From Brevibacterium paucivorans (GTDB taxonomy: Bacteria > Actinomycetota > Actinomycetes > Actinomycetales > Brevibacteriaceae): a stretch of 64,000 nt of DNA. Positions within the stretch are counted from its first letter, which is position 1, and each line of letters begins with the position of its first letter. Shown here in pieces: positions 19,209 through 28,074 of this stretch. Location of the stretch: contig NZ_JAFBCP010000001.1 in NCBI RefSeq assembly GCF_016907735.1, forward strand, positions 496,001 through 560,000, written 5' to 3'. Position numbers and translations under genes: made by a program. Under the pieces are notes generated by a model. The model had not been told where the DNA came from. It searched no databases and saw only the letters and a program-made list of their open reading frames with translations.

Positions 19209-19221
19209 AGCGCCTGCTGGG

Positions 19222-20154
19222 TCAGTTCATTCGCCCTTCGGCCCCCGAGTAGACCTCACTGGCTTCGCACCAGCCCCACTTGAGCGTGCGTGCAGTGACC
19301 ACCGACTCGACCATCTTCGTCAGCTCTTTTCGCGCATACTCTTCGTCACCACGCAGCTGCTCCGCGAAAACGCGAACGTTGTCGTCGGTGACTTCTTGGG
19401 GTAGCTGGTCCAAATTCTTGGGTCCCACGGTCATTCCCACGCAATAGTTTTCGGGGGCACATGTCTCGGCTTGGACAGAGAGCCCGGGCAAACGCGATTC
19501 AAGCTTGGCCGCCAGCGGAAACCGGTCGCCGCCCCACCAGCTAATCGAAGCGATCGTGTTTCCGCGCGACATCCAGCCGGGACTGTGTGAGACCACATTC
19601 ACGGTGAAGTTGAAACAGGCCCGTTCGAGAAGTTCGGTGTTCGACTGGTCACCAGCGGAATCGGGGGCGGGGTCGCTACCTCGGCCAGACTCATAAGCCT
19701 TCACAGCACTACGGAGCCTGTCCAGCTGTCCGCAAACTTCATAACGTAGGTCGTCTGGTGTCAGACGCAACCAGTCATCACCGGGGTCGGACTGTGCAAT
19801 GAGCGCGTCGACGTTGGGCTGGTCGTGCCAGATAGCCCGCAGGTTTTCGCGAGCCAGATCGTCGACGTTCGCAGGGCTGGAACCGAGCCACTGCTGCACG
19901 CGCGCGGCCACTTCATCTGCAGTCTCGCCTGCGGTCAGGAATGGTCGTCCCCAGACGTGAACGGTAGAGTCCAGTGCCCCTTGCCGGGGCGCTTTGAGTG
20001 CCCAAGCCTTGGCGCGGTGGCGGATGACACGCATCATCATGGCGTATTCGGCCCATGGTCGTAGGTCAATTTCTGACGCATCGCCTAGCACATAGGCTGA
20101 ACAGACTTCGACTGCACGAGGATCCAGGATCAGGAAGTTGGTGTCGTATCCCAT
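19222..20154 (-). CDS. Hypothetical protein (310 aa), unrecognised family
   Basis: Begins MGYDTNFLILDPRAVEVC and is rich in Asp, Glu and Trp, with no signal peptide or membrane segment. I do not recognise a domain. The open frame runs 300 bases further upstream but there it overlaps the cyclase gene, so ATG 20154 is preferred. No Shine-Dalgarno is present; CAGAAT (20162-20167) lies seven bases before the ATG. It ends 14 bases after the convergent parC. Consistent codon use and clean placement support a real gene. Confidence 0.65.
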   Translation of the reverse strand: MGYDTNFLILDPRAVEVCSAYVLGDASEIDLRPWAEYAMMMRVIRHRAKAWALKAPRQGALDSTVHVWGRPFLTAGETADEVAARVQQWLGSSPANVDDLARENLRAIWHDQPNVDALIAQSDPGDDWLRLTPDDLRYEVCGQLDRLRSAVKAYESGRGSDPAPDSAGDQSNTELLERACFNFTVNVVSHSPGWMSRGNTIASISWWGGDRFPLAAKLESRLPGLSVQAETCAPENYCVGMTVGPKNLDQLPQEVTDDNVRVFAEQLRGDEEYARKELTKMVESVVTARTLKWGWCEASEVYSGAEGRMN

Positions 20155-20204
20155 ATGTACGATTCTGGCACAATCGGGAGTGGTCTGGAGTACGTCGAAA
20201 CGCT

Positions 20205-21323
20205 TTACTGAGTCAAGTCCAGATCGAGCGCACGCGCTGTTCCGCGGGTCATTTCGGCAACTGCGACCGTGCCCAGACCCTGCAGGGTGACGTTGCGACG
20301 GTTCGCAAAAAGGTAGTCGTCGCTGCGCTGAATGATCGAGGCGGTATCCAAGTCGGTCATGACCGTTCCCGGTTCTGTCATCGCGGTCAACCGTGATGCC
20401 AGATTGACGGTGGAGCCAAAGATGTCGCCCATGCGCGACAACACTTTGCCCCACGAAAAGCCCACGCGGGCATCGGGAAGTTCGGGGTCTGCGCTGATCT
20501 GTTCTTGCAGGGACATCGAGATTTCGGCACCTGCGTGAGGAGTTTCGGCCGCGTAGTAGACCTCATCACCCACGGTCTTAATGATGCGGCCACCACCCGT
20601 TGCCACGATTGCGTAGGCCAAGTCCTGGAACTTCTTCACCAGTTTGGCGAGCTGTTTGGGCTCCATCTGTTGTGACAAACGGGTGTAGGACACTAAGTCG
20701 ACAAATCCCACCGCGCGAGCCAGTGGCATAGAGGAGTCGAACCAGCCTTCACGATTTTCCATGGCCAAGCCGTTGCCCACATTGACATTCAGCCGGCTAA
20801 GCACGTTGGACATGTTGTGTTTCCACGAATACACCAACAGGTTTTCCAGCGGCTCGAGCAGTTTTTCAAGAAGCGGCATGACCACCGAACGGGCTTCTAG
20901 GTCAGAGTAGCCCCTGGTGTCGGTGAGAAACTCCACCAAGGATTCCATCTGCCACACCACTAAGCGGTCGGTAGTGTGCCCCACGGCACGGACGAGGGCC
21001 ATTGCGGTGTCTTCGTCGAGAATTTCCTCGTCAACCAAGCTGGCGACAGCAGAGATCGCGCCCACGTCGTGCATTGTGTAGGCAACTTTCCCAGCAGGAA
21101 TTTGTGGCAGACCGAGCGCGCGCCAAAACTTGCGCGCAGAAAACGTGGATACACCTGCCAGCTGAGCGACTTCCTTGCGAGTGAGAACGCGCTTACCACC
21201 AATCAGCGCTTCTTCGAGGTTCAGAGCGTTGGCGCGCAACTGAGCTTCGGGCTCAAGGTCTTCGTGACGTGGTTCTTCTGTTCCCAGATCCGGTTTTGCC
21301 AAACGGCCCGAAAAGTCAGTCAT
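20205..21323 (-). CDS. Class III adenylate cyclase with N-terminal helix-turn-helix-like region
   Basis: A 372-residue soluble cyclase making cAMP. Residues ~45-95 (LTRKEVAQLAGVSTFSARKFWRALGLPQ) resemble a MerR-like helix-turn-helix; ~195-365 is the class III catalytic domain with metal aspartates Asp209 (GFVDLVSYT) and Asp253 (TVGDEVYYA), adenine-selecting Lys249 and Asp300, and transition-state residues Asn307 and Arg311 (STVNLASR). The key catalytic residues all appear present, so it should be active as a homodimer. Its ATG overlaps the birA stop (ATGA). This resembles the pH-sensing mycobacterial type Rv2212, but the regulatory signal here is unknown. Confidence 0.9.
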   Translation of the reverse strand: MTDFSGRLAKPDLGTEEPRHEDLEPEAQLRANALNLEEALIGGKRVLTRKEVAQLAGVSTFSARKFWRALGLPQIPAGKVAYTMHDVGAISAVASLVDEEILDEDTAMALVRAVGHTTDRLVVWQMESLVEFLTDTRGYSDLEARSVVMPLLEKLLEPLENLLVYSWKHNMSNVLSRLNVNVGNGLAMENREGWFDSSMPLARAVGFVDLVSYTRLSQQMEPKQLAKLVKKFQDLAYAIVATGGGRIIKTVGDEVYYAAETPHAGAEISMSLQEQISADPELPDARVGFSWGKVLSRMGDIFGSTVNLASRLTAMTEPGTVMTDLDTASIIQRSDDYLFANRRNVTLQGLGTVAVAEMTRGTARALDLDLTQ

Positions 21324-22105
21324 GCAGGCCTCACATGGATCACGTCCCCAGCACTGACGTCTACCGCACCGGTGTCGGTGCGAACACGTAAGTCAGCCGA
21401 CGGGGAAATCCCAACTGCGTGGCCTTCTAAGGTTGTGTCACCTGGCAAAGTCACGCGCACGTGCTGCCCGACGGTCGAAATCAGCGAACAGGCTTGGGCC
21501 ACCGCTTGCGTATGTGCCGGCTGGTCACCTGCGAACGCCTGCGTCAGGGCGCCCTGCAGATGCACCATGATCCGGGCCAAGAGTTCAGCACGATCAACGT
21601 CGTTGTAATGATGAATCGAGGTCGCGGTGTCTACGGGCACGTCACTCATGTGAACATTGATCCCGGTTCCAATCACCACTGCACCGACTTCGCCCACGTA
21701 CCGGCACAAGACGCCACACACTTTCTTGCCCTCGATCAAAACGTCATTGGGCCACTTGACGGTAGCGTTCACGCCCAAATCGCGAATGGCTTGTGCTACA
21801 GACCATCCGGTGAGAAGCGGAACCCACCCCAAATTGTCGGACGGTTCGACTCTATACACCGTCGAAAAAGTGAGTGCCTCGCCTGGTTGCACGGTCCACT
21901 GGCGATCCATGCGTCCTTTACCCGCACTCTGGAATTCGGTGCCGTAGATGGAGAAATCTGGCCATGCGTGGGGGTCGCGCATGAGTTCGGACACGAGCTC
22001 ATCATTCGTCGAACCTACGGATTCGGGCCACACCACGTGCGCAGGCTCGAAGCCAGACGCGTGCGCTGCACGCTCGAATGCAAGAGAAAAATGATGCGAA
22101 GACAC
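21320..22105 (-). CDS. birA: Biotin--[acetyl-CoA-carboxylase] ligase
   Basis: A 261-residue biotin protein ligase that activates biotin to biotinyl-AMP and loads it on acyl-CoA carboxylase. SAGKGRMDRQW corresponds to the biotinyl-AMP loop GRGRxGRxW, and NDVLIEGKKVCGVLC follows. There is no N-terminal DNA-binding domain, so it is monofunctional. Two GTG codons are available (22108 and 22105); the second lies six bases from TACAGT (22112-22117), matching the leaderless spacing. It diverges from accD, its likely client pathway. Confidence 0.93.
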   Translation of the reverse strand: MSSHHFSLAFERAAHASGFEPAHVVWPESVGSTNDELVSELMRDPHAWPDFSIYGTEFQSAGKGRMDRQWTVQPGEALTFSTVYRVEPSDNLGWVPLLTGWSVAQAIRDLGVNATVKWPNDVLIEGKKVCGVLCRYVGEVGAVVIGTGINVHMSDVPVDTATSIHHYNDVDRAELLARIMVHLQGALTQAFAGDQPAHTQAVAQACSLISTVGQHVRVTLPGDTTLEGHAVGISPSADLRVRTDTGAVDVSAGDVIHVRPA

Positions 22106-22111
22106 CACTCA

Positions 22112-22165
22112 ACTGTATTTTGTTTTGGTGCCCATACACAATGGCCGGTCACCTGCAGATAGTCT
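22112..22165. promoter_or_regulatory. Back-to-back -10 boxes of the birA / accD pair
   Basis: TACAGT on the minus strand (22112-22117) and TAGTCT on the plus strand (22160-22165) sit six bases from the birA GTG (22105) and the accD ATG (22172). Neither gene has a Shine-Dalgarno, suggesting two leaderless transcripts from one short spacer. Confidence 0.5.
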
Positions 22166-22171
22166 GGGAAT

Positions 22172-23749
22172 ATGAGTTCAGCAAAAACCACTGCGGCGAA
22201 ATTGGCCGAATTTATCGAACGGCGGCGTGTAGCTCACGCCGGTAACGAACGGTCGGTCGCCAACCAACACAAGCGAGGGAAGCAAACCGCCCGCGAACGT
22301 ATCGACGCTCTTCTTGACGAAGGCACGTTCCAAGAAATCGACGAATTCGTCAGGCACGACTCCACCGCGTTTGGAATGGAAAAGAACCGTCCCGACGGCG
22401 ACGGAGTGGTATGTGGTTTAGGAACAATCGCTGGTCGCACAGTTGCGGTCTTCGCCCACGACTTCACTGTTCTGGGTGGGTCTCTAGCTGAAGCCAACGG
22501 TAAAAAGATCGTTAAAACACAGAAACTCGCACTCAAACTCGGGTGCCCCATCATTGGCATTAACGACTCAGGTGGAGCTCGCATTCAAGAAGGCGTGGCC
22601 TCGATTGCGCTGTTCGCCGAAATCTTCCACTGGAACGTGCAGTCCTCCGGTGTCATCCCTCAGATCAGCCTGATCATGGGGCCCTCGGCGGGAGGTGCCG
22701 TGTACTCACCGGCCCTCACCGACTTCACGATCATGGTCGACGGCACCAGCCACATGTACATCACCGGCCCGGACGTCATTAAGACAGTCACAGGTGAAGA
22801 AGTCGGGCACGAAGAACTGGGCGGTGGACGCACACACAACACCACCTCGGGCAATGCCCACTACTTGGCACAGGACGAAGCCGACGCGTTGGACTACGTG
22901 CGCGACCTCCTGTCGTTCCTCCCACAGAACAACATGGACCCGGCCCCGCACTACCCGCAACCAGCCCATCTGGAGCTCACAGAAGACGACTACGCGCTCG
23001 ACTCGATCATGCCGGACTCGCCGTCGACCCCGTATGACATCCTCGACGTGGTGCGCGCCGTGGTCGACGATGAAGACGTTCTCGAAGTTTCAGAACTCTT
23101 CGCACCCAACGTGGTGACGGCTTTTGCCCGCGTCGAAGGGCACTCGGTGGGCATCATTGCCAACCAGCCCATGCAGTTAGCGGGAACCCTCGACATCGAT
23201 GCATCTGAAAAAGCCGCACGGTTCGTCCGCTTGTGCGATGCGTTCAACCTGCCGATCCTCACGTTCGTCGACGTCCCCGGTTTCCTCCCGGGAACCGACC
23301 AAGAACTGGGCGGCATTATTCGACGTGGTGCCAAGCTCATCTACGCCTACGGCGAAGCAACCGTTCCGCTCATCACGCTCATCACCCGCAAGGCGTACGG
23401 AGGTGCGTATTGCGTGATGGGCTCCAAGCAGTTGGGCGCTGACATCAACCTTGCGTGGCCATCAGGTCAGATCGCGGTCATGGGAGCCCAGGGTGCCGCC
23501 AACATTGTGTACCGTCGCAAGCTCAAAGCAGCGGGCGAAGAAGGTCAAGACGTCGAAGCCCTGCGCGCTGAGCTCATCGAGGACTATGAGAATGAGCTTC
23601 TCAACCCTTACAAGGCCGCCGAGGCGGGGTTCATTGACGCTGTCATCGCACCTCGGGAGACCCGCGAGCGGATCGTCAGGAGTCTGCGAGCCCTGCGAAA
23701 CAAGCACGTCCGTGGCCCCGAACGCAAACACGGAAACATTCCGCTATGA
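22172..23749 (+). CDS. accD: Acyl-CoA carboxylase carboxyltransferase (beta) subunit
   Basis: A 525-residue carboxyltransferase of the propionyl/acetyl-CoA carboxylase type, which transfers CO2 from carboxybiotin to acyl-CoA to make malonyl- or methylmalonyl-CoA. [29 protein letters not shown] and [23 protein letters not shown], the oxyanion and CoA pockets, are present. The epsilon-subunit gene overlaps its stop codon, as in accD5-accE pairs of other actinobacteria, where a biotin-carboxylating alpha chain is supplied from elsewhere. Substrate preference cannot be fixed here. Confidence 0.95.
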   Translation: MSSAKTTAAKLAEFIERRRVAHAGNERSVANQHKRGKQTARERIDALLDEGTFQEIDEFVRHDSTAFGMEKNRPDGDGVVCGLGTIAGRTVAVFAHDFTVLGGSLAEANGKKIVKTQKLALKLGCPIIGINDSGGARIQEGVASIALFAEIFHWNVQSSGVIPQISLIMGPSAGGAVYSPALTDFTIMVDGTSHMYITGPDVIKTVTGEEVGHEELGGGRTHNTTSGNAHYLAQDEADALDYVRDLLSFLPQNNMDPAPHYPQPAHLELTEDDYALDSIMPDSPSTPYDILDVVRAVVDDEDVLEVSELFAPNVVTAFARVEGHSVGIIANQPMQLAGTLDIDASEKAARFVRLCDAFNLPILTFVDVPGFLPGTDQELGGIIRRGAKLIYAYGEATVPLITLITRKAYGGAYCVMGSKQLGADINLAWPSGQIAVMGAQGAANIVYRRKLKAAGEEGQDVEALRAELIEDYENELLNPYKAAEAGFIDAVIAPRETRERIVRSLRALRNKHVRGPERKHGNIPL

Positions 23750-23937
23750 CCAACTACCCCACGCGACCACCACTTACGGCTGCCGAAGAACTGGCGCTGG
23801 CAAAAGAAGCGGCGCTGGCTGCTCTGGTGGCTTTGCAGCCCAGCGACAACGACACCCACGAAGAACCACGCCGGTGGGCCGACCCTCGCCGTCGAGTTCG
23901 TCACTCGCCACGTGGGTCGTGGGCGAACCGCGCATAA
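23746..23937 (+). CDS. accE: Acyl-CoA carboxylase epsilon subunit
   Basis: A 63-residue protein with the diagnostic epsilon ending [12 protein letters not shown] and an alanine-rich helix ([17 protein letters not shown]). In actinobacteria this small chain stimulates the AccA-AccD complex. Its ATG overlaps the accD TGA. The TAA abuts the stop codon of the convergent MFS gene with no spacer. Confidence 0.9.
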   Translation: MTNYPTRPPLTAAEELALAKEAALAALVALQPSDNDTHEEPRRWADPRRRVRHSPRGSWANRA

Positions 23938-25104
23938 CTATCGTTGTGTGCGTCGCCGCGTGGTCATGACATAGACAACGGCGGCGCACGCCACCAGTAC
24001 GACAGCGGCCCAGTACATTGAACGGGGACCCCACATGTTCGCCAGACCGCCGATGAGAACTGGTCCCAGTCCTGTTCCGGTGTCAAGGAAGATAAAGAAC
24101 GTCGCTACCGCGATCCCGTAACGTGCCGCCGGCGACTGGTTCACCACGATCGCTTGTGCGCACGGCATGAGGGAACCAAAGCCAAAGCCCAGAGGCACCG
24201 CCGCTGCGATGACCATTCCCGAGCCTTGGGCGGTCGCCAGGAGAATGTACGCGATCGCCATGCACACGAAGATCGGGTAGATCACCACGTCGTCGCCAAA
24301 GCGGTCTTGGATCCTCCCTACAAACATGCGTGAAGTGAACGTACACGCCGCCATCACGACGAAGAACCAGCTAGCTCCAGCCGACGCACCGATCGTGTGG
24401 GAATAGCTTTCTAGAAACGACAGCACCAGCGATATTGCGACCCCGCACAGTGCCATCATGCTGGCAATCGGAATTGAGCGCTGATCGATGAATGACGTGA
24501 CGTGGAAATCCCATTTGAGTCGTTGTTCTTCTGGTGTGGGAATGCGCTCGTCCATTTGTACGAACAAAGTAAGTATCGTACCCAAGCTCGACAGAACAAC
24601 ACAGACAACGAAAACCCAGAACATCCCGTATTTCTGGGACATGAGAACAGAAACAAAAGGCCCCAGCGCCATCGCCAGGGACACAGTCATACCAAAGTAC
24701 CCGGTGCCTTCGGCCCTGCGTTCTGCTGGAATCATGGTCTGTACCGCGGCCGACACGACTGTGTTGTTGAGCCCAAACGTGGCTCCATGGAGCAGACGAA
24801 TGACGATGAGCACCACGATGTTGTCGACGGGAATGTACGCTGCACCCAGCGCCACGAATGCGATCATGGACGCTAGCGCAAGACGTTTTCGTCCCACAAA
24901 ATCCATGTACTTTCCGGCGAGCATACGTGCAAAAACCGCACCCAGGATGAAAGAGCTACTCGCAAAACCGGCAACCGCTTGACCTGCCCCAAACTCACGG
25001 ATTGCGTATGAAGCCATCGACGTCATGAGCAGGTAGAACATCATGGCCGCGATGAAGTTCACGCAGCTCGCAAGAATGAAGTTACCCGTCCACAAACGGT
25101 TCAT
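23938..25104 (-). CDS. MFS transporter
   Basis: A 388-residue integral membrane protein with about twelve hydrophobic segments and the MFS loop DFVGRKRLALAS between segments 2 and 3. The pattern resembles drug/metabolite efflux permeases; substrate unknown. I chose ATG 25104 (MNRLWTGNF), with GGAAG four bases upstream, over GTG 25122. It diverges from the DUF885 gene. Confidence 0.88.
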   Translation of the reverse strand: MNRLWTGNFILASCVNFIAAMMFYLLMTSMASYAIREFGAGQAVAGFASSSFILGAVFARMLAGKYMDFVGRKRLALASMIAFVALGAAYIPVDNIVVLIVIRLLHGATFGLNNTVVSAAVQTMIPAERRAEGTGYFGMTVSLAMALGPFVSVLMSQKYGMFWVFVVCVVLSSLGTILTLFVQMDERIPTPEEQRLKWDFHVTSFIDQRSIPIASMMALCGVAISLVLSFLESYSHTIGASAGASWFFVVMAACTFTSRMFVGRIQDRFGDDVVIYPIFVCMAIAYILLATAQGSGMVIAAAVPLGFGFGSLMPCAQAIVVNQSPAARYGIAVATFFIFLDTGTGLGPVLIGGLANMWGPRSMYWAAVVLVACAAVVYVMTTRRRTQR

Positions 25105-25169
25105 ATGGCTTCCGCTCCTCACAATCTTTAGTTATCAACGCGTCCACGCTAAAGGGCGGACCGGCTTGC

Positions 25170-25175
25170 TAGCAT
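25170..25175 (+). promoter_or_regulatory. -10 box of the DUF885 gene (leaderless start)
   Basis: TAGCAT lies exactly six bases before ATG 25182. No Shine-Dalgarno is present in the short spacer ACACCC. Confidence 0.5.
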
Positions 25176-25181
25176 ACACCC

Positions 25182-26843
25182 ATGACAATACACACACCTC
25201 GCACCCCGTCTGCAGTCGACAACGTTGCCGAAGAATACGCACGACAGGTGTACAAGAACTCCCCGTCCATGCGGATCATGTCTGGCGTCGACGGAGACCC
25301 ATACGAACTAGACGACTACTCCCCCGCAGCAGCTGCGCGCCACGACGAGCTCAACGCCCGCACACTGGCCGAACTCGACAAAGCTGAAGCCACCTCGGCC
25401 AACCTTGACAGCGTTGACGCGGTCACACTTGATGCCATGCGTGAACGATTGGGGCTCGAACGCGAGCTTCACGAACGCGGACTTGACTCCGGAGACCTCA
25501 ACGTCATCGCCTCCCCCATTCAAGACCTCCGCGACCTCTTCGACCTGGTGCCCACTCAGACGGCAGAAGACTGGGACCACAACGCTGGCAAACTCGCCAA
25601 CGTCCCAACCGCACTGGCCGGATACCGCGACGCCCTACAGGCTCGGGTCGCTTCCGGGAAGGCGCCTGCGATCCGCCAGGTTAAACGCGTGATCGAACAG
25701 GCCCAGGAGCTCGCTCAGAGCGATGGACACTACAGCAAGTTCATCGACAAGGCACGCGGAACCGTCGACGACGCTCTACACACGCGACTCACGGAGGCTG
25801 CAGCGGCCGCGCAGGACGCGATGTCACAGATCGCGCAGTTCCTCAAGCTCGAAATCGCGCCACTTGCGGTTCAGAACGACGCGTGCGGACGCGAGGACTA
25901 TGAACTGTTCTCCCGTCAGTTTTTGGGCGCCCAGGTGGACCTCGACGAAACCTACGAGTGGGGCTTGGACCAGTTGGCGCACATAGACGCTGAGCAGAAG
26001 AAGGTCATCGAGAAACTGTACCCAGGGGCCACGCTTGCCCAAGCGTTCGAAGCGCTGAACAACGACCCCAAGTACACCATCCATGGACTCGACGCACTCA
26101 AAGCCTGGATGCAAGAAAAAGCCGATAACGCCATCACCATGCTGGCGGGTACGCACTTTGATATTGCAGAGCCACTCAAGACCATCGAGTGCATGGTGCT
26201 CGAAGACGGAACCGGTGGCATCTACTACACGGGACCAACCGATGACTTCTCCCGCCCCGGCCGTATGTGGTGGTCCGTCCCCCGAGGTGTCGAAACGTTC
26301 GCGGCGTGGCAAGAGCTGACAACGGTCTACCACGAAGGTGTCCCCGGCCACCACTTGCAGGTAGCCCAGGCAACCTACTTGCGAGACACACTCAACACGT
26401 GGCGCCGCAACCTCTGTTGGGTTTCCGGTCACGGAGAAGGTTGGGCGCTCTACGCCGAACGGTTCATGTACGAACAGGGCTTCTTGGAAGAACCTGCGTA
26501 CTACTTTGGGATGTTGGACTCGCAGCGTTTGCGAGCAGCGCGCGTGTGCTTGGACATCGGTGTGCACCTGGGCAAGGAAGCGCCTGAGTCGATTGGCGGT
26601 GGCACGTGGGACGCTGAAAAGGCGTGGACGTTCCTCACCGACAACGCCGCCATGGATCGTAACTTCTTAGCGTTTGAGTTGGACCGTTATCTGGGCTGGC
26701 CGGGACAGGCACCGTCGTACAAGGTGGGTCAGCGACTGTGGGAGCAGGCGCGTGATGCGGCAGGTGGTTCACTCAAGGACTTCCACACGCGTGCTCTCAA
26801 CCTTGGATCGGTTGGTCTAGACACCCTGATGCGCGCCCTGTGA
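25182..26843 (+). CDS. DUF885 family metallopeptidase-like protein
   Basis: A 553-residue soluble protein with the DUF885 zinc motif HEGVPGHH at residues 384-391 followed by LQVAQATYLRD and WVSGHGEGWALYAER. Members are predicted carboxypeptidase-like zinc peptidases; the substrate is unproven. There is no signal peptide, so it probably acts in the cytoplasm. It is monocistronic between divergent MFS and convergent small genes. Confidence 0.9.
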   Translation: MTIHTPRTPSAVDNVAEEYARQVYKNSPSMRIMSGVDGDPYELDDYSPAAAARHDELNARTLAELDKAEATSANLDSVDAVTLDAMRERLGLERELHERGLDSGDLNVIASPIQDLRDLFDLVPTQTAEDWDHNAGKLANVPTALAGYRDALQARVASGKAPAIRQVKRVIEQAQELAQSDGHYSKFIDKARGTVDDALHTRLTEAAAAAQDAMSQIAQFLKLEIAPLAVQNDACGREDYELFSRQFLGAQVDLDETYEWGLDQLAHIDAEQKKVIEKLYPGATLAQAFEALNNDPKYTIHGLDALKAWMQEKADNAITMLAGTHFDIAEPLKTIECMVLEDGTGGIYYTGPTDDFSRPGRMWWSVPRGVETFAAWQELTTVYHEGVPGHHLQVAQATYLRDTLNTWRRNLCWVSGHGEGWALYAERFMYEQGFLEEPAYYFGMLDSQRLRAARVCLDIGVHLGKEAPESIGGGTWDAEKAWTFLTDNAAMDRNFLAFELDRYLGWPGQAPSYKVGQRLWEQARDAAGGSLKDFHTRALNLGSVGLDTLMRAL

Positions 26844-26856
26844 CGTAGCGCGGGCA

Positions 26857-27162
26857 TCACAGCTGTCTGCGTAAGTCCTGAGCTAGGCGGAGCGCTTGGC
26901 GCGTCTGATCATCTGAAGCCCCGTATTCGGGCTGGCAGTCCGTTAAGAGGACAACCATTTGGTCGGCGAGCACTCGGTCACTCAGGCGCGGAACGGTTCC
27001 AGTAGAACGCACATCGGCCAAGTCCTGCAGGCACATACGAATACGCTCCCGGCGCGAAACATTGTTCGCGTCGGGAGCGTTTAACTGTGCAGTTGTGAAA
27101 CTGGAAATTCGGATTCGCAGACGGCGGATCTCTTCGTGAAGATCTTCCGCGTGCGTATTCAT
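26857..27162 (-). CDS. Hypothetical small protein (101 aa)
   Basis: Unrecognised. It is rich in Arg and Leu, probably largely helical (HEEIRRLRIRISSF, RQALRLAQDLRRQL), with two cysteines and no membrane segment. Its ATG is one base from the stop of the YccA-type gene upstream on the same strand, indicating an operon. It could be a regulator or partner of that membrane protein, but nothing shows this. Confidence 0.65.
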   Translation of the reverse strand: MNTHAEDLHEEIRRLRIRISSFTTAQLNAPDANNVSRRERIRMCLQDLADVRSTGTVPRLSDRVLADQMVVLLTDCQPEYGASDDQTRQALRLAQDLRRQL

Positions 27163-27163
27163 G

Positions 27164-27955
27164 TCAGTCTCGGAAGTACGAAAGAATACGCAAAATTTCG
27201 ATGTACAGCCACACGAGCGAGGTCATGAGGCTGAACGCGCACATCCACGAGTACTTCTCGGGGATACGGCCAACGCTCTTTTCGATCATGTCGAAGTCGC
27301 TCACCAAGGTGAGCGCCGCAAGAATGATCGCAACTCCGGAGATCAGAACACCCAGCGGCATGTTGATACCCGCGATGTTGATCTCGATTGCGCGAGCGTT
27401 CATGCTCCCACCGGAGAACATTGCGAAGGCAAAGTTAATGAGTGCGAAGATCGCGTAGCCACCCACGGCCAGCATGAGGAACTTGGTGAACTTGGGTGAC
27501 ATGCGAATGACGCGGAACTTAAACAGCACGAACATCAGTCCGAACACGGCCAGTGTACCCAGAACGGCCTGCATGACGATGCCTGCATACTGCGAGTTGA
27601 AAATCTGGGAGATCCCGCCCACGAACACACCTTCGAACACGGCGAAGGTGAGGATCAGGACGGGTGAAGGTTCGCGCTTAAATCCGTTTACCAGACCTAA
27701 GACAAGCGCAATGAGGGAAGCGGGAAGCGCGAGCATTGGGACGAACCAGCCAACGGCTGCACCTGCAAGCAGAACTCCGAATGACAGTAGCGACTTCATG
27801 TACACGTCGTCGTACGTCATCATGCGGTCTTGCTGAACACGGTGTTCCGTGGTCGCCGAAGGTGCCATGTACATCGAGTTCAGTTCATCTGCCGAAGGAG
27901 TCTGAACGGAGTTCATCCCCTGGCGAACTGAGCGGCCCATGAGAGGGTTACTCAT
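27164..27955 (-). CDS. Bax inhibitor-1/YccA family membrane protein
   Basis: A 263-residue protein with about 45 soluble N-terminal residues and seven hydrophobic segments, typical of actinobacterial YccA-like proteins (SLLSFGVLLAGAAVGW, FEGVFVGGISQIFN, GRIPEKYSWMCAFSLMTSLVWLYIEILRIL). The function in bacteria is unclear; members are linked to ion leak and protease control. AGGAGG precedes ATG 27955. The downstream 101-residue gene is in the same unit. Confidence 0.9.
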   Translation of the reverse strand: MSNPLMGRSVRQGMNSVQTPSADELNSMYMAPSATTEHRVQQDRMMTYDDVYMKSLLSFGVLLAGAAVGWFVPMLALPASLIALVLGLVNGFKREPSPVLILTFAVFEGVFVGGISQIFNSQYAGIVMQAVLGTLAVFGLMFVLFKFRVIRMSPKFTKFLMLAVGGYAIFALINFAFAMFSGGSMNARAIEINIAGINMPLGVLISGVAIILAALTLVSDFDMIEKSVGRIPEKYSWMCAFSLMTSLVWLYIEILRILSYFRD

Positions 27956-28010
27956 AAAAATCCTCCTGTAATTGATATAACCAAGCCTAGCTGAACGATC
28001 TATCTGTATG

Positions 28011-28054
28011 AAAAAACCACAGGGCGGGTGTTTTTGTTCCGCCCGGTGGTTTTT
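28011..28054. terminator. Intrinsic terminator of the AbgT transporter gene
   Basis: A stem of AAAAACCAC with GTGGTTTTT, one A-G mismatch, then GGGCGG with CCGCCC. On the minus strand it ends in a run of six T. It lies 21 bases after the transporter stop and could also work in the other direction. Confidence 0.85.
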
Positions 28055-28074
28055 CTCAGCGTAAAGTCAGCGTG

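Noticed and set aside
28011-28054. Small RNA in the AbgT-YccA gap
   Set aside because: Structure and flanking A/T runs fit a plain bidirectional terminator.
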